64,000 bases of DNA from Gambelia wislizenii (taxonomy: Eukaryota; Chordata; Lepidosauria; Squamata; Crotaphytidae), in NCBI GenBank assembly GCA_030847615.1, contig JAUMIR010000001.1, positions 90,135,501-90,199,500 of the forward strand, given 5' to 3'. Each line of letters begins with the position of its first letter. Within the stretch, counting starts at the first letter, position 1. Below the pieces are notes generated by a model, which worked only from the letters and a program-made list of their open reading frames with translations, searched no databases and was not told where the DNA came from. Position numbers and translations under genes: made by a program. Shown one piece after another: positions 23,089-35,252 of this stretch.

Positions 23089-24206
23089 CAGGCATATCTC
23101 AGTTAACAAAGGAGATTTTCAGACCGCGTTTCAGCGTGCTTAGGGCGGGAGGAACTTTCGGGAGAGGGACGGCGATCTTGCGCAGCAGGGGGCGTTTTCG
23201 GACGCTGTTGTCCCTCTCCCGAAACCATCCGTGTCACTTCCGTGAAGCTTCGGAAGCCTCAGCGCCATATTTTAATCACGGGCAACCTCCGTGATTAAAA
23301 TATGGCTCTGCGGCTTCCGAAGCTTCACGGAAGTGACACGGATGGTTTCGGGAGAGGGACAATGGCATCCAAAAACGCCCCCTTGCTGCGCAAGATCGCC
23401 GTCCCTCTCCCGAAAGCTCCTCCCGCCCTAGGCATGCTGAAACGCAGTCTGAAAATCTCCAAAGCCTCTGACAAAGAAGCTCCTTTTTGCAAAGCCTTTT
23501 TACACCTGCCCTGCCCCTGCTTTTACTCTCCATCCTCTGCCTTGCTGGACTTTTTAAAAAGCAGCATTGGGAGACTGGTGAAAGAGGGCTGGAGAAATAC
23601 AGAATTTCAGTGTTGGGTTACAGCCGTGTGTCTGTAGTAAACAATGCAATAAAGTTTAAGCTGGGAAAGAGTCAGATGCTACTGTAGATGATCCTACTGC
23701 TTTTGTGTGCACCTACATTCAATAGGCAAGGTAAACAGCAGCTGCTTCCAGAATCCCTTACTGAGCATGGTGAACAGCAAAACAGAAAAAGGGTGAGCAG
23801 ATAAGCATTCCCCACCAGCTGCTTGCCAGCAGGATAAAAAAACATTGATCTGTAAGTTTGGCCACAACAAGGGAAATCATAAGAAAAGTGGAGGCTGGCG
23901 GAAGAAAAAGTCATTCCAGGAGACAATTTGGAAGAAGCCTTCAAATAGTCCATAGAAGGTTCAAAATGTTTTTGTTTACTTATGCAAGACTTACCTGTCC
24001 TATTTTTTTTCTATTTCATGCGTGTCTATTGTTAATTTTGAATAAAGGTTTCCTGAAATATGTTGAACTGCTTTCCCTTTTTTGTGGCATAGGAACCTAT
24101 CCCTATTCTTTCCATGTTATTTCTTTCTCTGGTACCAATGTTTCTGTTAAAGAAGTAATGCCCAGGCACACATCTACTTCATTAATTGAGGTAAAACTAT
24201 ATACTG
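23089..24206. mobile_element. Tigger/mariner-like relic, copy B, containing MITE M12
   Basis: The left end TA-CAGGCATATCTCAGTTAAC resembles the terminus of copy A. The right part (23945-24206), read on the minus strand, matches copy A block by block (GATGTGTGCCTGGGCATTAC, TTTAACAGAAACATTGGTAC). M12 sits 22 bp inside the left end, flanked by AAA. The right-hand TA is not preserved. Confidence 0.5.
23111..23460. mobile_element. MITE M12, near-perfect palindrome (TSD AAA)
   Basis: A 350-bp inverted repeat with termini GGAGATTTTCAGACCGCG and CGCAGTCTGAAAATCTCC, and AAA at 23108-23110 and 23461-23463. The centre is near 23285, between the ATATTTTAATCACGG and CCGTGATTAAAATAT arms. It is GC-rich relative to its surroundings, and its frames are palindrome by-products. 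Confidence 0.88.
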
Positions 24207-24321
24207 AAACGTTGTCACCTACTTAGTGGAAATGGTGTTCAACTACTCTCAGTGTCTAGGACTTCACAAAGGAATGCACACACCTTTGCAGGTATGTCTT
24301 CACTACTCTAAGGGGTTATCA

Positions 24322-24585
24322 CCAGGGAGCCCTGGTAGCGCAGTGGATAAATGCCAGTACTGCAAGTCACCATGTGGCAAGTTCGATTCCAGAGGGCTCC
24401 AAGGTTCACTCATCCTTTTGTAGGTTGGTAAAATGAGTACCCAGCTTGTGGGGGCAATTAGCTAATACACATTTGAAACTGCTTAATGCAGTGTAGATGT
24501 GTAAAATTGCTATTGCTTAACAATTTGTAAGCCACTCTGGTAGCCTTTGTGGCTGAAGAGCAGGGTATAAATACCTAATTTAAAA
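24322..24585 (+). repeat. tRNA-derived SINE, second family
   Basis: GGGAGCCCTGGTAGCGCAGT (A-box region) and GGCAAGTTCGATTCCAGAGG (B box, GTTCGATTCC) form a Pol III promoter. A body (AAAATGAGTACCCAGCTTGT, GGGGGCAATTAGCTAATAC) and a 3' end (AGCAGGGTATAAATACC) follow. This matches a widespread squamate tRNA SINE. It is not a functional tRNA, because the cloverleaf is broken. Confidence 0.75.
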
Positions 24586-24594
24586 AAATTAAAA

Positions 24595-25085
24595 ATCTAC
24601 ACCAGCTAGGTGTAACCTGGCTGTGGACATAGCTTGTTCTGCCCCCACTACCTAGAGGAAACGGGCTGGAATGCAAACAGAATGCCAGCCCCTCATTGTA
24701 GCCGCCACCACCATTTTTCTTGCTCTGCTGGGTCCAGAAGAAGCCGGCTGCACCATGTGACAAGCCCCCTGCATGTGACCAGCCTTGGTCACATGCTGAA
24801 AGCCTGCTGCCCAGACCCAGAAGAATAAGGGTGACCACCAGCAGCAGCCCGATCCATCCCATCCTGGTGGAAATGGTTTAAAACAGATATTATTTTAAAC
24901 CATGGTAAAGGGCCCTACTCTGGCTTACCCCCCATCTGAACCACATTTCTGTCCTGGGGCTCAAAAGGACTGCCTAGGGGCAGAACGGGGCAAAAGCTCT
25001 GCATTGTTTGGACTGCAAGGCTCACAGATAGGGGCAAGCTGGGGGTATTTAGCCCATGTAGATAAGGTCTAAGCGTTAGAACAGG
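24595..25085. mobile_element. family J DNA element, copy 2
   Basis: The left end AATCTACACCAGCTAGGTG and right end GGGTATTTAGCCCATGTAGATAAGG are roughly inverse. The interior has CCCCCTGCATGTGACCAGCC and a CAGAACGGGGCAAAAGCTCT block. Copies 1, 3 and 4 share this plan. A hAT-like origin is plausible, but no clean 8-bp duplication is visible. Confidence 0.5.
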
Positions 25086-25189
25086 GAAGTGGATTTTTTG
25101 GTGCACAGCTATAATCCAGGTATCACACTCTGGCCTGGGAGATATCCTCCTCCTTCTCAAAGTGTAGCTTCACCCTTGGGCATTCCCCT

Positions 25190-25245
25190 GTCATCAGGAC
25201 TGAAGGGCTCCAAGGGGTAAATTGCCCATGCAGATAAGCCCGAAG
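25190..25245. repeat. family J right-end fragment
   Basis: GGGTAAATTGCCCATGCAGATAAGCCCG repeats the right terminus of copy 2. Confidence 0.4.
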
Positions 25246-26865
25246 TGTTCAGGAACTGATTCCAACACACCCAGTACCCCATTATGTTTTTGGTATTGGA
25301 GTAAGAATGGTACACACAGTACTGAAGATTTTAAAAATACTAGAAAAGAAGTTTCTTTTTTTGAGATTTGGAGAGAAGGAAGAGAACTTTAATCTCAAAG
25401 ATGCCTTTAATTACAACCTCCCACCCCCACCTCCCCACAACATTCTCTTGTTTTCTGTGAAAACATGATTTTTTACTTCTCCCATTGGTCTTAGGGCCAA
25501 TCTGCATGTCTACCTTACTTGTGCAAATGTTATGTCCTTTCTTCTCCAGATGATTGCCTCTCCCCATCAAATAATCAGAGTCAATTGTCACAATAAAGTA
25601 CCTCATTGCAAACTTCCTCAGTATGTATCCATATTGGTATAAACATTTACAGGCTCTACTCACAGCAAACATGTCTGATGATCCATTCACCAGATGATCA
25701 AGAAGTCACATGCAGAAAAAGCAAGCGGGCAACCAAGTGAACAAGCTAGCAAGCCATTGGTTGTCCCCTGTGAAGGATGAAATTGACTTTACAGTTTGCA
25801 CTCCAATAGGAAGATCAACAGTCTGGAAGCAGCCACAGAGAAGGGTCTCTCCCATGTCCTCACCAAACGTACATGTGAAGGTGGTGGGACCAAGAGAAAC
25901 AAGCTGAATGCCACATAATAACATCAGTAAGACTAGAGAACAGTATAAGAGGGGTGAACATTATTCAACTAGCAAATAAACAAAACTGATCAGTTAAGAA
26001 AACATTTAAAATGCCTGAGTAAAAGGAATGTTTTGATTTTGCACTCCAAAGAAAGTGAGGCAGGCACCAATTGTATCTTCCTTGGGAGAGGATTCCAAAG
26101 CTCTGTGGACACTGAAGAGAAGACATAAGTGCATAATTTAACTGCATGTCTCCAATGAGTGATAATTGAAGGAGGACATCCTTAGGTCATCTTAATACAT
26201 GGCCAAGAAGATATGGGCAAAGGTGTTCCGGATATTTTACAAGTATACAGTTTTCATAATTAATGTGTGCTTTTCTGTGTGTTTTTAAACATGAAATGTT
26301 CATTATAAATATTTTAGCTTGAAATGTTGAACGTGTCCTGAAGTTAAGCCTATATAAAATTCTCTGACAAAATGTGAAGAGACAGAAAAAAGTTTATATT
26401 AAATTTGTTTTGTCCTCAGGGATCTGCTTCCACTTCCAACTACAAACTGTAAAGTGAGATTCAGCCTTGAGTTTCTGCCAGAAGAAGAGATAAGGGAGTA
26501 GAGATAACTTTCCCATTCTCTATAAGGTAACCTACACCAGACATTAATGTTGCCGTTATTCAATGCACATGTATTTAATTGTACAAGTCTCCATCTGTTG
26601 TATGAACAAAGAACCAAAGACACCTGAGAGCTCAAATCAATCATTCTGTTGCTTTTCAGAAAAGCACCTGATTAATAACTAGAATAAAATAATATGAGCC
26701 ATGCACATTTGAAACAAGTTCACTTCCAAAATGCTTAAGAGATTTTGGGTTAATTCAGAGATCAGCTGGGCGAACAGCATTTTGCCACATCCAAGGTGCC
26801 TTTCTAAGGTGTATAAAGGTGATCCAGTGTATCCCTCAGTCCTCAACCCTTTAATATGCATAGTT
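25246..26865. other. no gene recognised
   Basis: Non-coding sequence. Frames up to 116 aa on the minus strand show no family signature. Confidence 0.4.
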
Positions 26866-26871
26866 TGGAAC

Positions 26872-27384
26872 CTAGGGCTCATATACACAAGCCAGGAAAC
26901 ATCTGCTCCTTGGCATACCCTGGTGCAAAGCTGGCCATTCTTCCCCTTTTACCTGTACAGAATGGGCCAGAGTCCAGACAGGCATGCCAGCCAGTCCCTG
27001 CAGCTGCCGCCACTGCCATTTTCTTTGCTGACTTGGAAAGCAGGAAGGAGGCCCGTGATATGTGACTGGGGGACTCCTTCCTGGCTTCCAGGAGAGCCTG
27101 GGAGATGGCAGAGACAGTAAGGGCTGGCATTCTGGATGGCTTCCTACAGACACGTGGGGCCCAATCTGGTTTTGCCAGTGTTAACAGAATAAACTGGGTA
27201 TTTCTAAAAAATGGTTTATCAGGCCCTACCCACCTTCCTCCCGTCTGAGCCTCGTATCTGCCCTGGGGATGGTGAGGACTGCCCAGGAGCAGAACAGGAC
27301 AAACGTCCTACATCATATGGACTGCAGGGCTTTAAGACAGAGGCAAGATATGTATTTCGTCTGTGTAGACAAGCTCCTAGTTCC
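26872..27384. mobile_element. family J DNA element, copy 3
   Basis: The ends GGGCTCATATACACAAGCC and GTCTGTGTAGACAAGCTCC are inverse. The inverse similarity extends outward to TTTGGAAC on the left and GTTCCAAA on the right. The interior follows copy 2 (CAGAACAGGACAAACGTCCT near 27290, GACTGCAGGGCTTTAAG near 27317). Confidence 0.5.
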
Positions 27385-27389
27385 AAATA

Positions 27390-28125
27390 AATGTGCTCAA
27401 GTTCAGAGAGAAAGGCCATAGTCTAGAGCACATAAGAGGCATCTGGAAATCTCTCTCAAACATGGACATGCTTTTGGCATTCCCAGCAGACATTCTTTTG
27501 GCTTTGTTTCCATACCCAAGTTGTCAAGTAGTATAAGAATTAGTAAGAGAGCAGCACTCTCCTGGTTATGGGGCATTGTTGAGAACAGGCAGTTGGAGCC
27601 CCGTCTGGGTCCTGCTCCAACTGCTTCTCTGAATGCACCCTGTGATCAGGAGAGTGCTGTAGATGTTATTTCCCAGTGCCCTGATCTGCATTGCCTCAGA
27701 AACTCTTTGGTTGGGATGTTGCCTGGTTGAAAAGGTAGGTTTTGGAGGCCATATTCAGTCATTAATAACTGTAAACATGAGTCCCACAAGTTAAGAGATC
27801 ATAAGTCTGGTTGAATAGGATGCTGGCCATTATTAGGCATGCTGAATTTACTATGTACCTCACAGAGGTCGCTGCTGGATCATTATCTATTGATTGATAA
27901 TCCCCAATTAGTCCATCAGAAACATCCCCCAGTCTTGGCCTCAAAGAAAGAGAATTGGTATTAGAAATTTAGCTGAAATACTCAAGGCATTTGATTTGTG
28001 ATATAGCTTTTACCACATGTGTTGGCTGATGAATATAACCACTTAACTGACAGTATTTTATCTGACAGTTGGAATCAAGTAGGAGGGGTGTCATAGGAAA
28101 AAGCTCTCTCTCTCTCTCTCTTTGT
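27390..28125. other. no gene recognised
   Basis: Non-coding. A (CT)n tract of about 20 bp lies at 28104-28121. Confidence 0.4.
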
Positions 28126-28129
28126 CTAT

Positions 28130-28938
28130 GGACTTTATCAGACCAGAGTCTAAAAATGCTATAATTTCATGACTGAGGAAAGCAGAAGCATAGTGTCATG
28201 ATTACAGTAATTATTGCACATTGCTGTAATCGTGAAATACTACCACCATGGAATTATTGCACAGCTGCCACTAGTGGTTTAAGAATGGGATTTCAGCTCA
28301 CGCTATAGTTACACTTGTCTTTGCATTGCCTTCTAATGACAGAGTATTAATGCTTCCTGCTGGCCAGCTCATGCACCTGTAAGAATTTTTTCCCTCTTAC
28401 TTAGCAATAGCAATAGCATAGCAATAGTATTGATATTTATATACCACTTATCAGTGCAAAGCACTCCCTAAGCAGTTTGCAACATGTTAGCTAATCTAGT
28501 TAGCTAGTTCTCATGAGAAGATGTGACTTCGCTCTAAAACACTAAAAAAAAACCCCAAAGAAATTCACAAATAAACACTTAAACAAACATAAAAATAAAC
28601 CAAGAAAAGGTGACAGTTGATTAAAAGAGCATCCTGTAGGTCCTCTTCACATTCGCATTCTCCCCTGGAAATTTAATTATGTGTTTTCATTGGGGAAAGG
28701 GAAGGGGAGAAGAGGACTGCCCATTCATGCTATAATCATGCAATTACAGCGAGACGTGATTACTGCACACTTGTCAATAATGTAAAAAGAGTGATATTGA
28801 GGGCTATCAGCAGCTTTGCCCATCAATTAAAAGTTATGCCCATGGACCACGGGAGGATAATGATGTTGTGTGATAACGGGAACCATTTTGTGATACTATC
28901 ACATAATTCCACTGTTTCAGCTCTGTCTGATAAAGTCC
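28130..28938. mobile_element. MITE M9b, CACTAGTGG subfamily, full length
   Basis: The 809-bp copy begins GGACTTTATCAGACCAGAG and ends TGTCTGATAAAGTCC. The first about 235 bp match M9a. A later inverse segment (ATAATCATGCAATTACAGCG near 28733) pairs with the left arm. A tRNA/CR1-like dispersed repeat (AGCAATAGCAATAGCATAGC, 28404-28510) appears to be inserted inside and inflates the length. The flanks TAT and TCT do not match. Confidence 0.65.
28404..28515 (+). repeat. nested dispersed repeat
   Basis: AGCAATAGCAATAGCATAGC, then TTATATACCACTTATCAGTG and AAGCACTCCCTAAGCAGTTT. This is a common squamate retroposon 3' motif, here inside M9b. I cannot name the family securely. Confidence 0.4.
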
Positions 28939-29312
28939 TCTGCTCCTTTCTAAGCCACCCCCCTCTGACTTTTAAAGTGTACCACCTACTCTTTTTGACA
29001 GGAGTGTTGGCTTTTTCTCAGTCCCTCATCACATTTTTCTTATTTCCAACCTTTAATGTCTATAGAGACACATAGGTGGTTTCAAGCAGGACTTTTCATC
29101 CTCAGATCTTACTCTAACATATGCAGATCAGACTACTGCTATGTTAGTATTACAGGTAGGATACCATCTTTGGCCCCAGATTTTCTGAAACACTTAGAAG
29201 GCACTACAACCATGATGTAGATCAGCCTCATCAGCTACAGGAAAGGGATTATGTAATAATTTAAAATCTCTCGGTGGCACCAGATTATCTACCTTTGTTC
29301 TAGAGTCTAGAC

Positions 29313-29593
29313 CAGTGATGGGCAACCTTGTGAGCTTGGTGTGTCAAACTTCACCAAAAAACTGAGCATAACTCGGGTGATGTGTCACTTTGAGGAAAAA
29401 ACTTTAGGGGGTGGTGGAGGAAAGTGGCGACCAGGGCTTCGAAGCCCCAATCGCCACTTTAGGGAGGCAGGGTGTGTGTGTGTGTTTGTGTGAAACATCC
29501 TTCTTGGCCTGCGGCCGCCTCAACAGCTGCATGTCATCAAAAATGGCTACGCGTGTCAGTGCTGACATGCATGTCATAGGTTCGCCATCACTG
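29313..29593. mobile_element. hAT-type non-autonomous element (TSD GTCTAGAC)
   Basis: A 281-bp element with terminal repeats CAGTGATGGGCAACCTTG and AGGTTCGCCATCACTG. The 8-bp duplication GTCTAGAC is perfect (29305-29312 and 29594-29601) and fits the nTCTAGAn target preference of many hAT elements. Inside, AAAGTGGCGA pairs with TCGCCACTTT, and a (TG)n tract lies at 29472-29492. No transposase is present. Confidence 0.93.
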
Positions 29594-29601
29594 GTCTAGA
29601 C

Positions 29602-31034
29602 ATATCCACTTCTGATTCTCACAGATAGACTGGAGGAAGTAAGATTGGAAAAGCTGGAAATGTTGTTATGACTGAAGATGGAAATAAAAGGTTGTAAAGA
29701 AACTCAGGGGTCCTCCAGATGGGGCAAATGCATTGGGAGGTTGTGGTATTTGCTGCTGTATTTCTTGGGGATACGCACACACACACACACACACACACGC
29801 ACACACTTTCCTCATATTTCTGGCACCAGCTGCAACATTTATTCCCACCATGGAGTAGGTTAAGGGGTCTTTTTAATTCTGAAATGTATCAAAAGCACAT
29901 TTCCTTTCCTTATCCTCTTTGTGAAAAGTTGCCGTTCAAACTACAGGATCAGACCAAAGGCCTTTTCAGTCCATCTTTCTGTTTGCACAGTGGCCAACCA
30001 GATGCCCACATGGGAAGGCCACAAACAAAACATCAGTACAATGGCACCCTTCCTCAGGAACTGGTATCAAGAGGCATATCTGACACTGGAGATAATGCAT
30101 GAGCATTGTGACTAGTAGCCATTGATTGATTTATCCGCTGTAAGGGAATGCTACTTCACTCTGTTTCTACCCCTACCCAAAAGCTGTTTTTCTTTTTCTT
30201 TTTAAATTTAATCAGAGCTCTAACACACATATTTGTACATAACATATACAGTAGTTAACTGCTAAGAGGTATTTGCATCCATGGGCAATACATGCTAGAG
30301 AATACTCTGGACAACATATGATAGAGGAACAAAGATACCAGCCAGTTATAAATTCACACGATGCCTCAAACATGAGCTCAGTTTCAGTTATAAAGTAAAT
30401 TACGCATCAGAAGACATTTCAGCCCTATGAATGCCAATGTAATGTACAGCATTACACCTATACTGGTTGTCTGCATAAATAGATTGAAATGCTGTCACTC
30501 TCCCTTTTTATAAAGTCATACAAATATGTTATTTTTCAGAGGCAGCTTATAATATCAGAAATGATCTTGGAATAGGGTATTTTTTTCAAAATTAATGACA
30601 AGTCCATTTAATGGTCCTTGACTGCACTTTTGCCCATCAACTCCTCTCAGCTGGTTATTCATTCCCTGAAAGAGACTTGAGCTACAGTTATTAATCTCAG
30701 GCAAATTATCTGAATCAATGAAGTTTAGATATACTAACAGTATAATAGGTACTCTTAGGTATAGAAAGTTCTAATTATCATTCATAGGGAAGGTTGTATA
30801 CAAAGAGCTGGGTGTCTAAATTACACACAAGAAAGCCAATCCTTCCTGTTTCAGTCAGCAAGAATGCCAGTCTTTAAAATCCCACAAAATACTAGAGAGT
30901 CTTTTTTTAAAAGGTAAGGTTGTGTTTACCTAGCATCTTCTTGCAATGACATTTTATTTTCCTGACAAATGTCTCTGCTTGTCATGTACAGGGAAGCAGT
31001 AGCAGAAATAATTGATCCAGATTGTTGTATCTCC
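29602..31034. other. no gene recognised
   Basis: Non-coding. An (AC)n microsatellite lies at about 29776-29806. The 127-aa frame at 29719-30102 passes through it and is not called. Confidence 0.4.
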
Positions 31035-31035
31035 T

Positions 31036-31269
31036 TTTGTTGTGTGCCTTCAAGTCATTTCTGACTTATGGCAACCCTAAGGCGAACCTATCATGAGGTT
31101 TTCTTGGCGGAATTTGTTCAGAGGGTTTTGCCCTTGCCTTCCTCTGAGGCTGAGAGAGTGTGATTTGCCCAAGGTCATCCAGTGGGTTTCCATGGCTGAG
31201 TAGGGATTTGAACCCTGGTCTCTAGAGTCATAGTCCAACACTCAAACCACTATACCACACTGGCTCTCT
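31036..31269 (-). repeat. tRNA-derived SINE with BovB-like tail
   Basis: A well-preserved copy. On the minus strand it runs from GAGAGCCAGTGTGGTATAGT through the B-box region (CCAGGGTTCAAATCCCTAC) and TCACACTCTCTCAGCCTCAG to CTTGAAGGCACACAACAAAA. Confidence 0.85.
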
Positions 31270-34235
31270 TTGTATCTAATAGCTATTGACCTGCTGACCA
31301 TAACAGATGGCACTATGAAAGACCTGATGCGAATGCGACACTATAAATCATTACAGTGATGGAAATTATAACTGCAGGCTTCATGTACATTGTTCAATCT
31401 CCTTAATGTAGAACATGTGGGATGGTTTAACATATACGTACACCAGTGAAGTGCAGCCAACGTTGCACTTCTTTTTTAAAAAAGAAAATGCAAAATCCTC
31501 CCCAGCCTTGGACCCATTACAGTTCAACAAATCCTCTCCAAGACTATAATATGTTCAGGGTCAACTCTACCACTAGGCAGGGTAGAGTTGAATTCAGCAG
31601 ATACTGGAAGGTCAGAAACAGTTGATGCAGTGTTGAAGGACATGGCCTTTCCCCTCTGCCACAGCTTGCCCTGTGCCTGTTAAGCTAACTTGTTGACTTC
31701 AGGCATAGTCCAGTCAGCTTCTGGATGTGAAAAGGATGGGCAAAATCTTCTCCTTTACCATGGGGCTCTTATGGGTTGATCTAAAAAGTGTGAGTTACTG
31801 TGATATAGCTCCCTGGGTTTTGCCAAGTTTTGCTAGCTGTTGTTGGCTCTGCATCCACTTTTTCTATTCTTTTGAGCTGTTTGTAGTGATTTCATGCATC
31901 TGCACTAGGGCTCTTTCAGAGGTTTTTTTAAAATGAGGCATGGTTTGCTGAGGTGGTTTGGAGGGTAAATTTTCTCTGTTTTTTTTTTAATTATTAGCAT
32001 GTTAGAGGGCAAAAGTGTCATTACATTGATGGACTGATGCATTAATATTTTAAGATTTTTTTTAAAAAAGGAGAAATACTTTTTTCTTATATGTCACAGC
32101 ATTAAAAAGAAAATCGCTTGAGGGTGAGAATAAAATGTTGCAGCTGGTGCCAGGAATTGCCAGAAAATAGTCTGGGACAACAGAAATGGCATTTGGATTT
32201 TAAAAAACAACAATAAAACCCCAGAAGCTAGAGCAGCAACCCCCACAACATTCCAACACATTTGCCCCATCTGAAGGAGCTTTCAGGCAGTAAAATGTCT
32301 TATGATAACACCAATTGTCAGGTTCCAGCATCCTAACTGAACCCTTGATTTCTTCAGCTCCTGGTAGGTTTGCCAGGATCTCAAGGTGGTGACTGAAATC
32401 TCATGATTTCTTTGCTTCTTTGGACCTGTAGGTGGGGAAACAAATCTCAGGGTGACTGCCAGTAAGAGAGGAGAAAGGCTGGGACCTGGTTAGTGAGTTA
32501 ATGATGTTGTAAGTTGGACTTATTGCATCATGACTCACTTTTTGGGGTCATTTCAGAGGCCAGAAGGGCCTGGGGGATGCTGTCCTACCATAGTAAAGTA
32601 GCTTGTCTGCCACCCCTTTCTCTCTACTGGCCAGGAAATTGTTGTGTTTTGGGGAGGGGGCTGAAATGAGGAAAGGTGGGCTGGAAGGAAGACATATCAT
32701 AGCTATGTCTCCTGATCCAGGATCAGTGTTGATGTTTGTATGTGAAGTGCTTTAAAGCCAGGGCGCCTATCTCTATCCCTTCTCATGGCTCTCTGACTCA
32801 TCAGGAAGGTGCTTGTCTATTGTGCATATCCTCCAACACTTCACAGAAGATAACCAGGATGCAGGAGGCCAAGCAACATCAAAATGTGGACAAGATGACA
32901 AAGTTATTAATGAGGAAGGACATATAGTACAAGCTAGGAGAGGCTGCACCAGTTTGATTTGGGCTGAATCTACAGGGAAGGATGATGTTCCATCCCTTCC
33001 TCTCCTCTCCCCACTGCTGAGTTCATTGAATGCAAAATATTTTTACATTTGGTTCTCAGTTTGCAGCAAGTGGTTTAAACTGAGAAGAAAGGGGGAAAAG
33101 TGAGAGAGGAGAGAAAACTGGGATGTTTTAAAGGAAGCTAAAAAAGTGGTAGGGCAGAGGTTTAACCAGGATTGTCCTTGCCAAATCAGGACAGCCTCCT
33201 CTCCAATACAAACAATATATTAGAAAATAAACCTTGGTATTTCAACAGCCCAAGGAGTGATTATAATATCTGCTGCTAAATTAGGGAGGAGGGTTGAGCC
33301 TGATAATACGTCTTGTCTTGGGCCTAGTGGCAGTCCTCTGCGGCTCTGCCTGGAAGAACTGATTCCTTCTTATAGCCAGTGGGGCCAAGAAAATTTTAAG
33401 ATCTTTGTCAGGGACCTGAATCTCTCCTCTGTTGTACCCTCCCCCCAAAATCTAAGTTTTATTTAAAAAAGTCCTCTAACACCCTTTTAATTTAATTCTC
33501 TGTCCTTTGACTGTATTCACTTTTAGGTTCTTTGGATGGGGTAATATTTAGGATGATGAAAGGGAGCGTGTAGAGTATTTCCTTGCCCATAATAAAGACA
33601 ACCGTGTGCATTGCTCTTGCAGGTGCAACATACTTATAGGCATTAGGCACACAGCACTTAAATTCCATCAGAGTTCCTCACAGGAGGAGAGGGGAAAATG
33701 GTGTTTCTTGTTCTTCTGAAATCCGCTGCCTTGTATGAGAAAAGAGCCATCTGTGAATTTTGGCACTTACTGAGTTCAGGCCTTGATTTCTTTCTGCGGG
33801 AAGGTTCTCTCTAACCCAGAGCAATAAATAACTGCCAGATTAAGTGCAGTCATGCAAATGTTACTGTACTTGCATTGTAAAGGGCTCCCTTTGATGTGGG
33901 CATCCTCTCAAATGAGGCAGCCATTCCTCAGGCCTGGGTTACACTGAGCCTTACTCTCCTCACCCCGAGTGGGATGTGCAGCTTGTTGGGAAAGACGAAT
34001 GATCCAAGCGATTAAACACAGTCCTGTTGTGAGGGTGCCCAGTGGTAACATTGTAATGGCTATTACATTACACACAGTTGCTTCAAATGAAGTGGAAGCT
34101 GGGTGGCAGAAGCAGGCACAAAAGATACTGTGAAGGAAATAGGAATCCAGCACCAGCATAGCTTTCTACCTCACACACCCATCACAGTCTTCAGCAGCAC
34201 TAAGCCTACTTTATATACACTATATTCAAGTTGCG
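31270..34235. other. no gene or named repeat recognised
   Basis: Nearly 3 kb of non-coding sequence. Frames of 60-96 aa carry no domain and no splice-bounded exon is convincing. This is the longest stretch in the window without an identified repeat. Confidence 0.4.
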
Positions 34236-34237
34236 GT

Positions 34238-34455
34238 TTTGTTGTTATGTGCCTTCAAGTCAACTCCAATGTATGGCAACCCTATCCTAGGGTTTTTTGG
34301 GGGAGGCTGGAGGGTTGGCAAGATTTATTCTAAGGCTGAGAGTGTGTGACTTGCTCACGGTCACCCAGAGAGTTTCCATGGTGGAGTGGGGATTTAAATC
34401 CTGATCTCCCGGAGTCCTCGTCCAACACTCATACCAGTACACCATTCTAGCTCTG
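34238..34455 (-). repeat. tRNA-derived SINE, diverged copy
   Basis: GTTATGTGCCTTCAAGTCAACTCC at the left is the tail complement. CCATGGTGGAGTGGGGATTT and CCAACACTCATACCAGTACACC represent the body and tRNA-like head. Confidence 0.75.
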
Positions 34456-34831
34456 TATTTATCTACCTTGGCCAGATCAGATTAGGTACTTCAGGTGGGT
34501 TTCGATGACTGAATAATAATTTGAACCCTGGTCTTTCAGAATCCTAGCTCAAAAATGAAACCACACTATCATGCTATCTCTCATACAAATGGTGTACACT
34601 GCCACAAAGGCTCAACAATATATTTATGTGTGCCTCCTATGGAAAAGAAGTGACAGAAAGCATGAGCAAAGTCTGTGAGAAAAGTCATTCAGTGAGATAT
34701 CTATGTATCTGTGTGTCGAGACAAACAATGCATACAGTGTTTATTATTTTCTGGTAGTGTGGCCGATTAGTGCCCCTGCTCTTTCTTTCTGTCTTTAGTG
34801 TTGGAAATATGAGAGAAGGGGGGGGGGGTCC

Positions 34832-34876
34832 CAATTAATTTAATTTAATTTAATTTAATTTGATTTAATTTAATGT
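34832..34876. repeat. (TTTAA)n microsatellite
   Basis: About eight units of TTTAA preceded by a G-run (34818-34829). Confidence 0.9.
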
Positions 34877-35252
34877 ATACCTTCCCTTTCCATGAAAAAA
34901 CACAAAACACTAAAGACTCTCATTCCTCCAAAGGAAATATAGAACTTAATATATCAATATAGAATGTTATTAATTTGAGCTACAGTAATACAGTACCTCT
35001 AACTCTTGACTAAACTTTAGTCGAGAAAGCGCAATTATGAAATGGTATTGCACGTTAAACTGAGAGAGTTAGTCCAAAAGAGTAACATTTCCGAACTCTT
35101 AATAATGCCACCATTGGCCATTCCGGCCAGGGAATTCTGGGAGCTATAGTACAAAAAACAAATCAATATTCATAATACCTGATGTTTATTTGTACCTCAG
35201 CGCTCAGAAATGCTACTTATTCATAAATATAAGCATACTACCTGAATCCAAA

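Noticed and set aside
24322..24400. Functional tRNA gene
   Set aside because: A and B boxes are present, but the cloverleaf is not complete and a SINE body follows.
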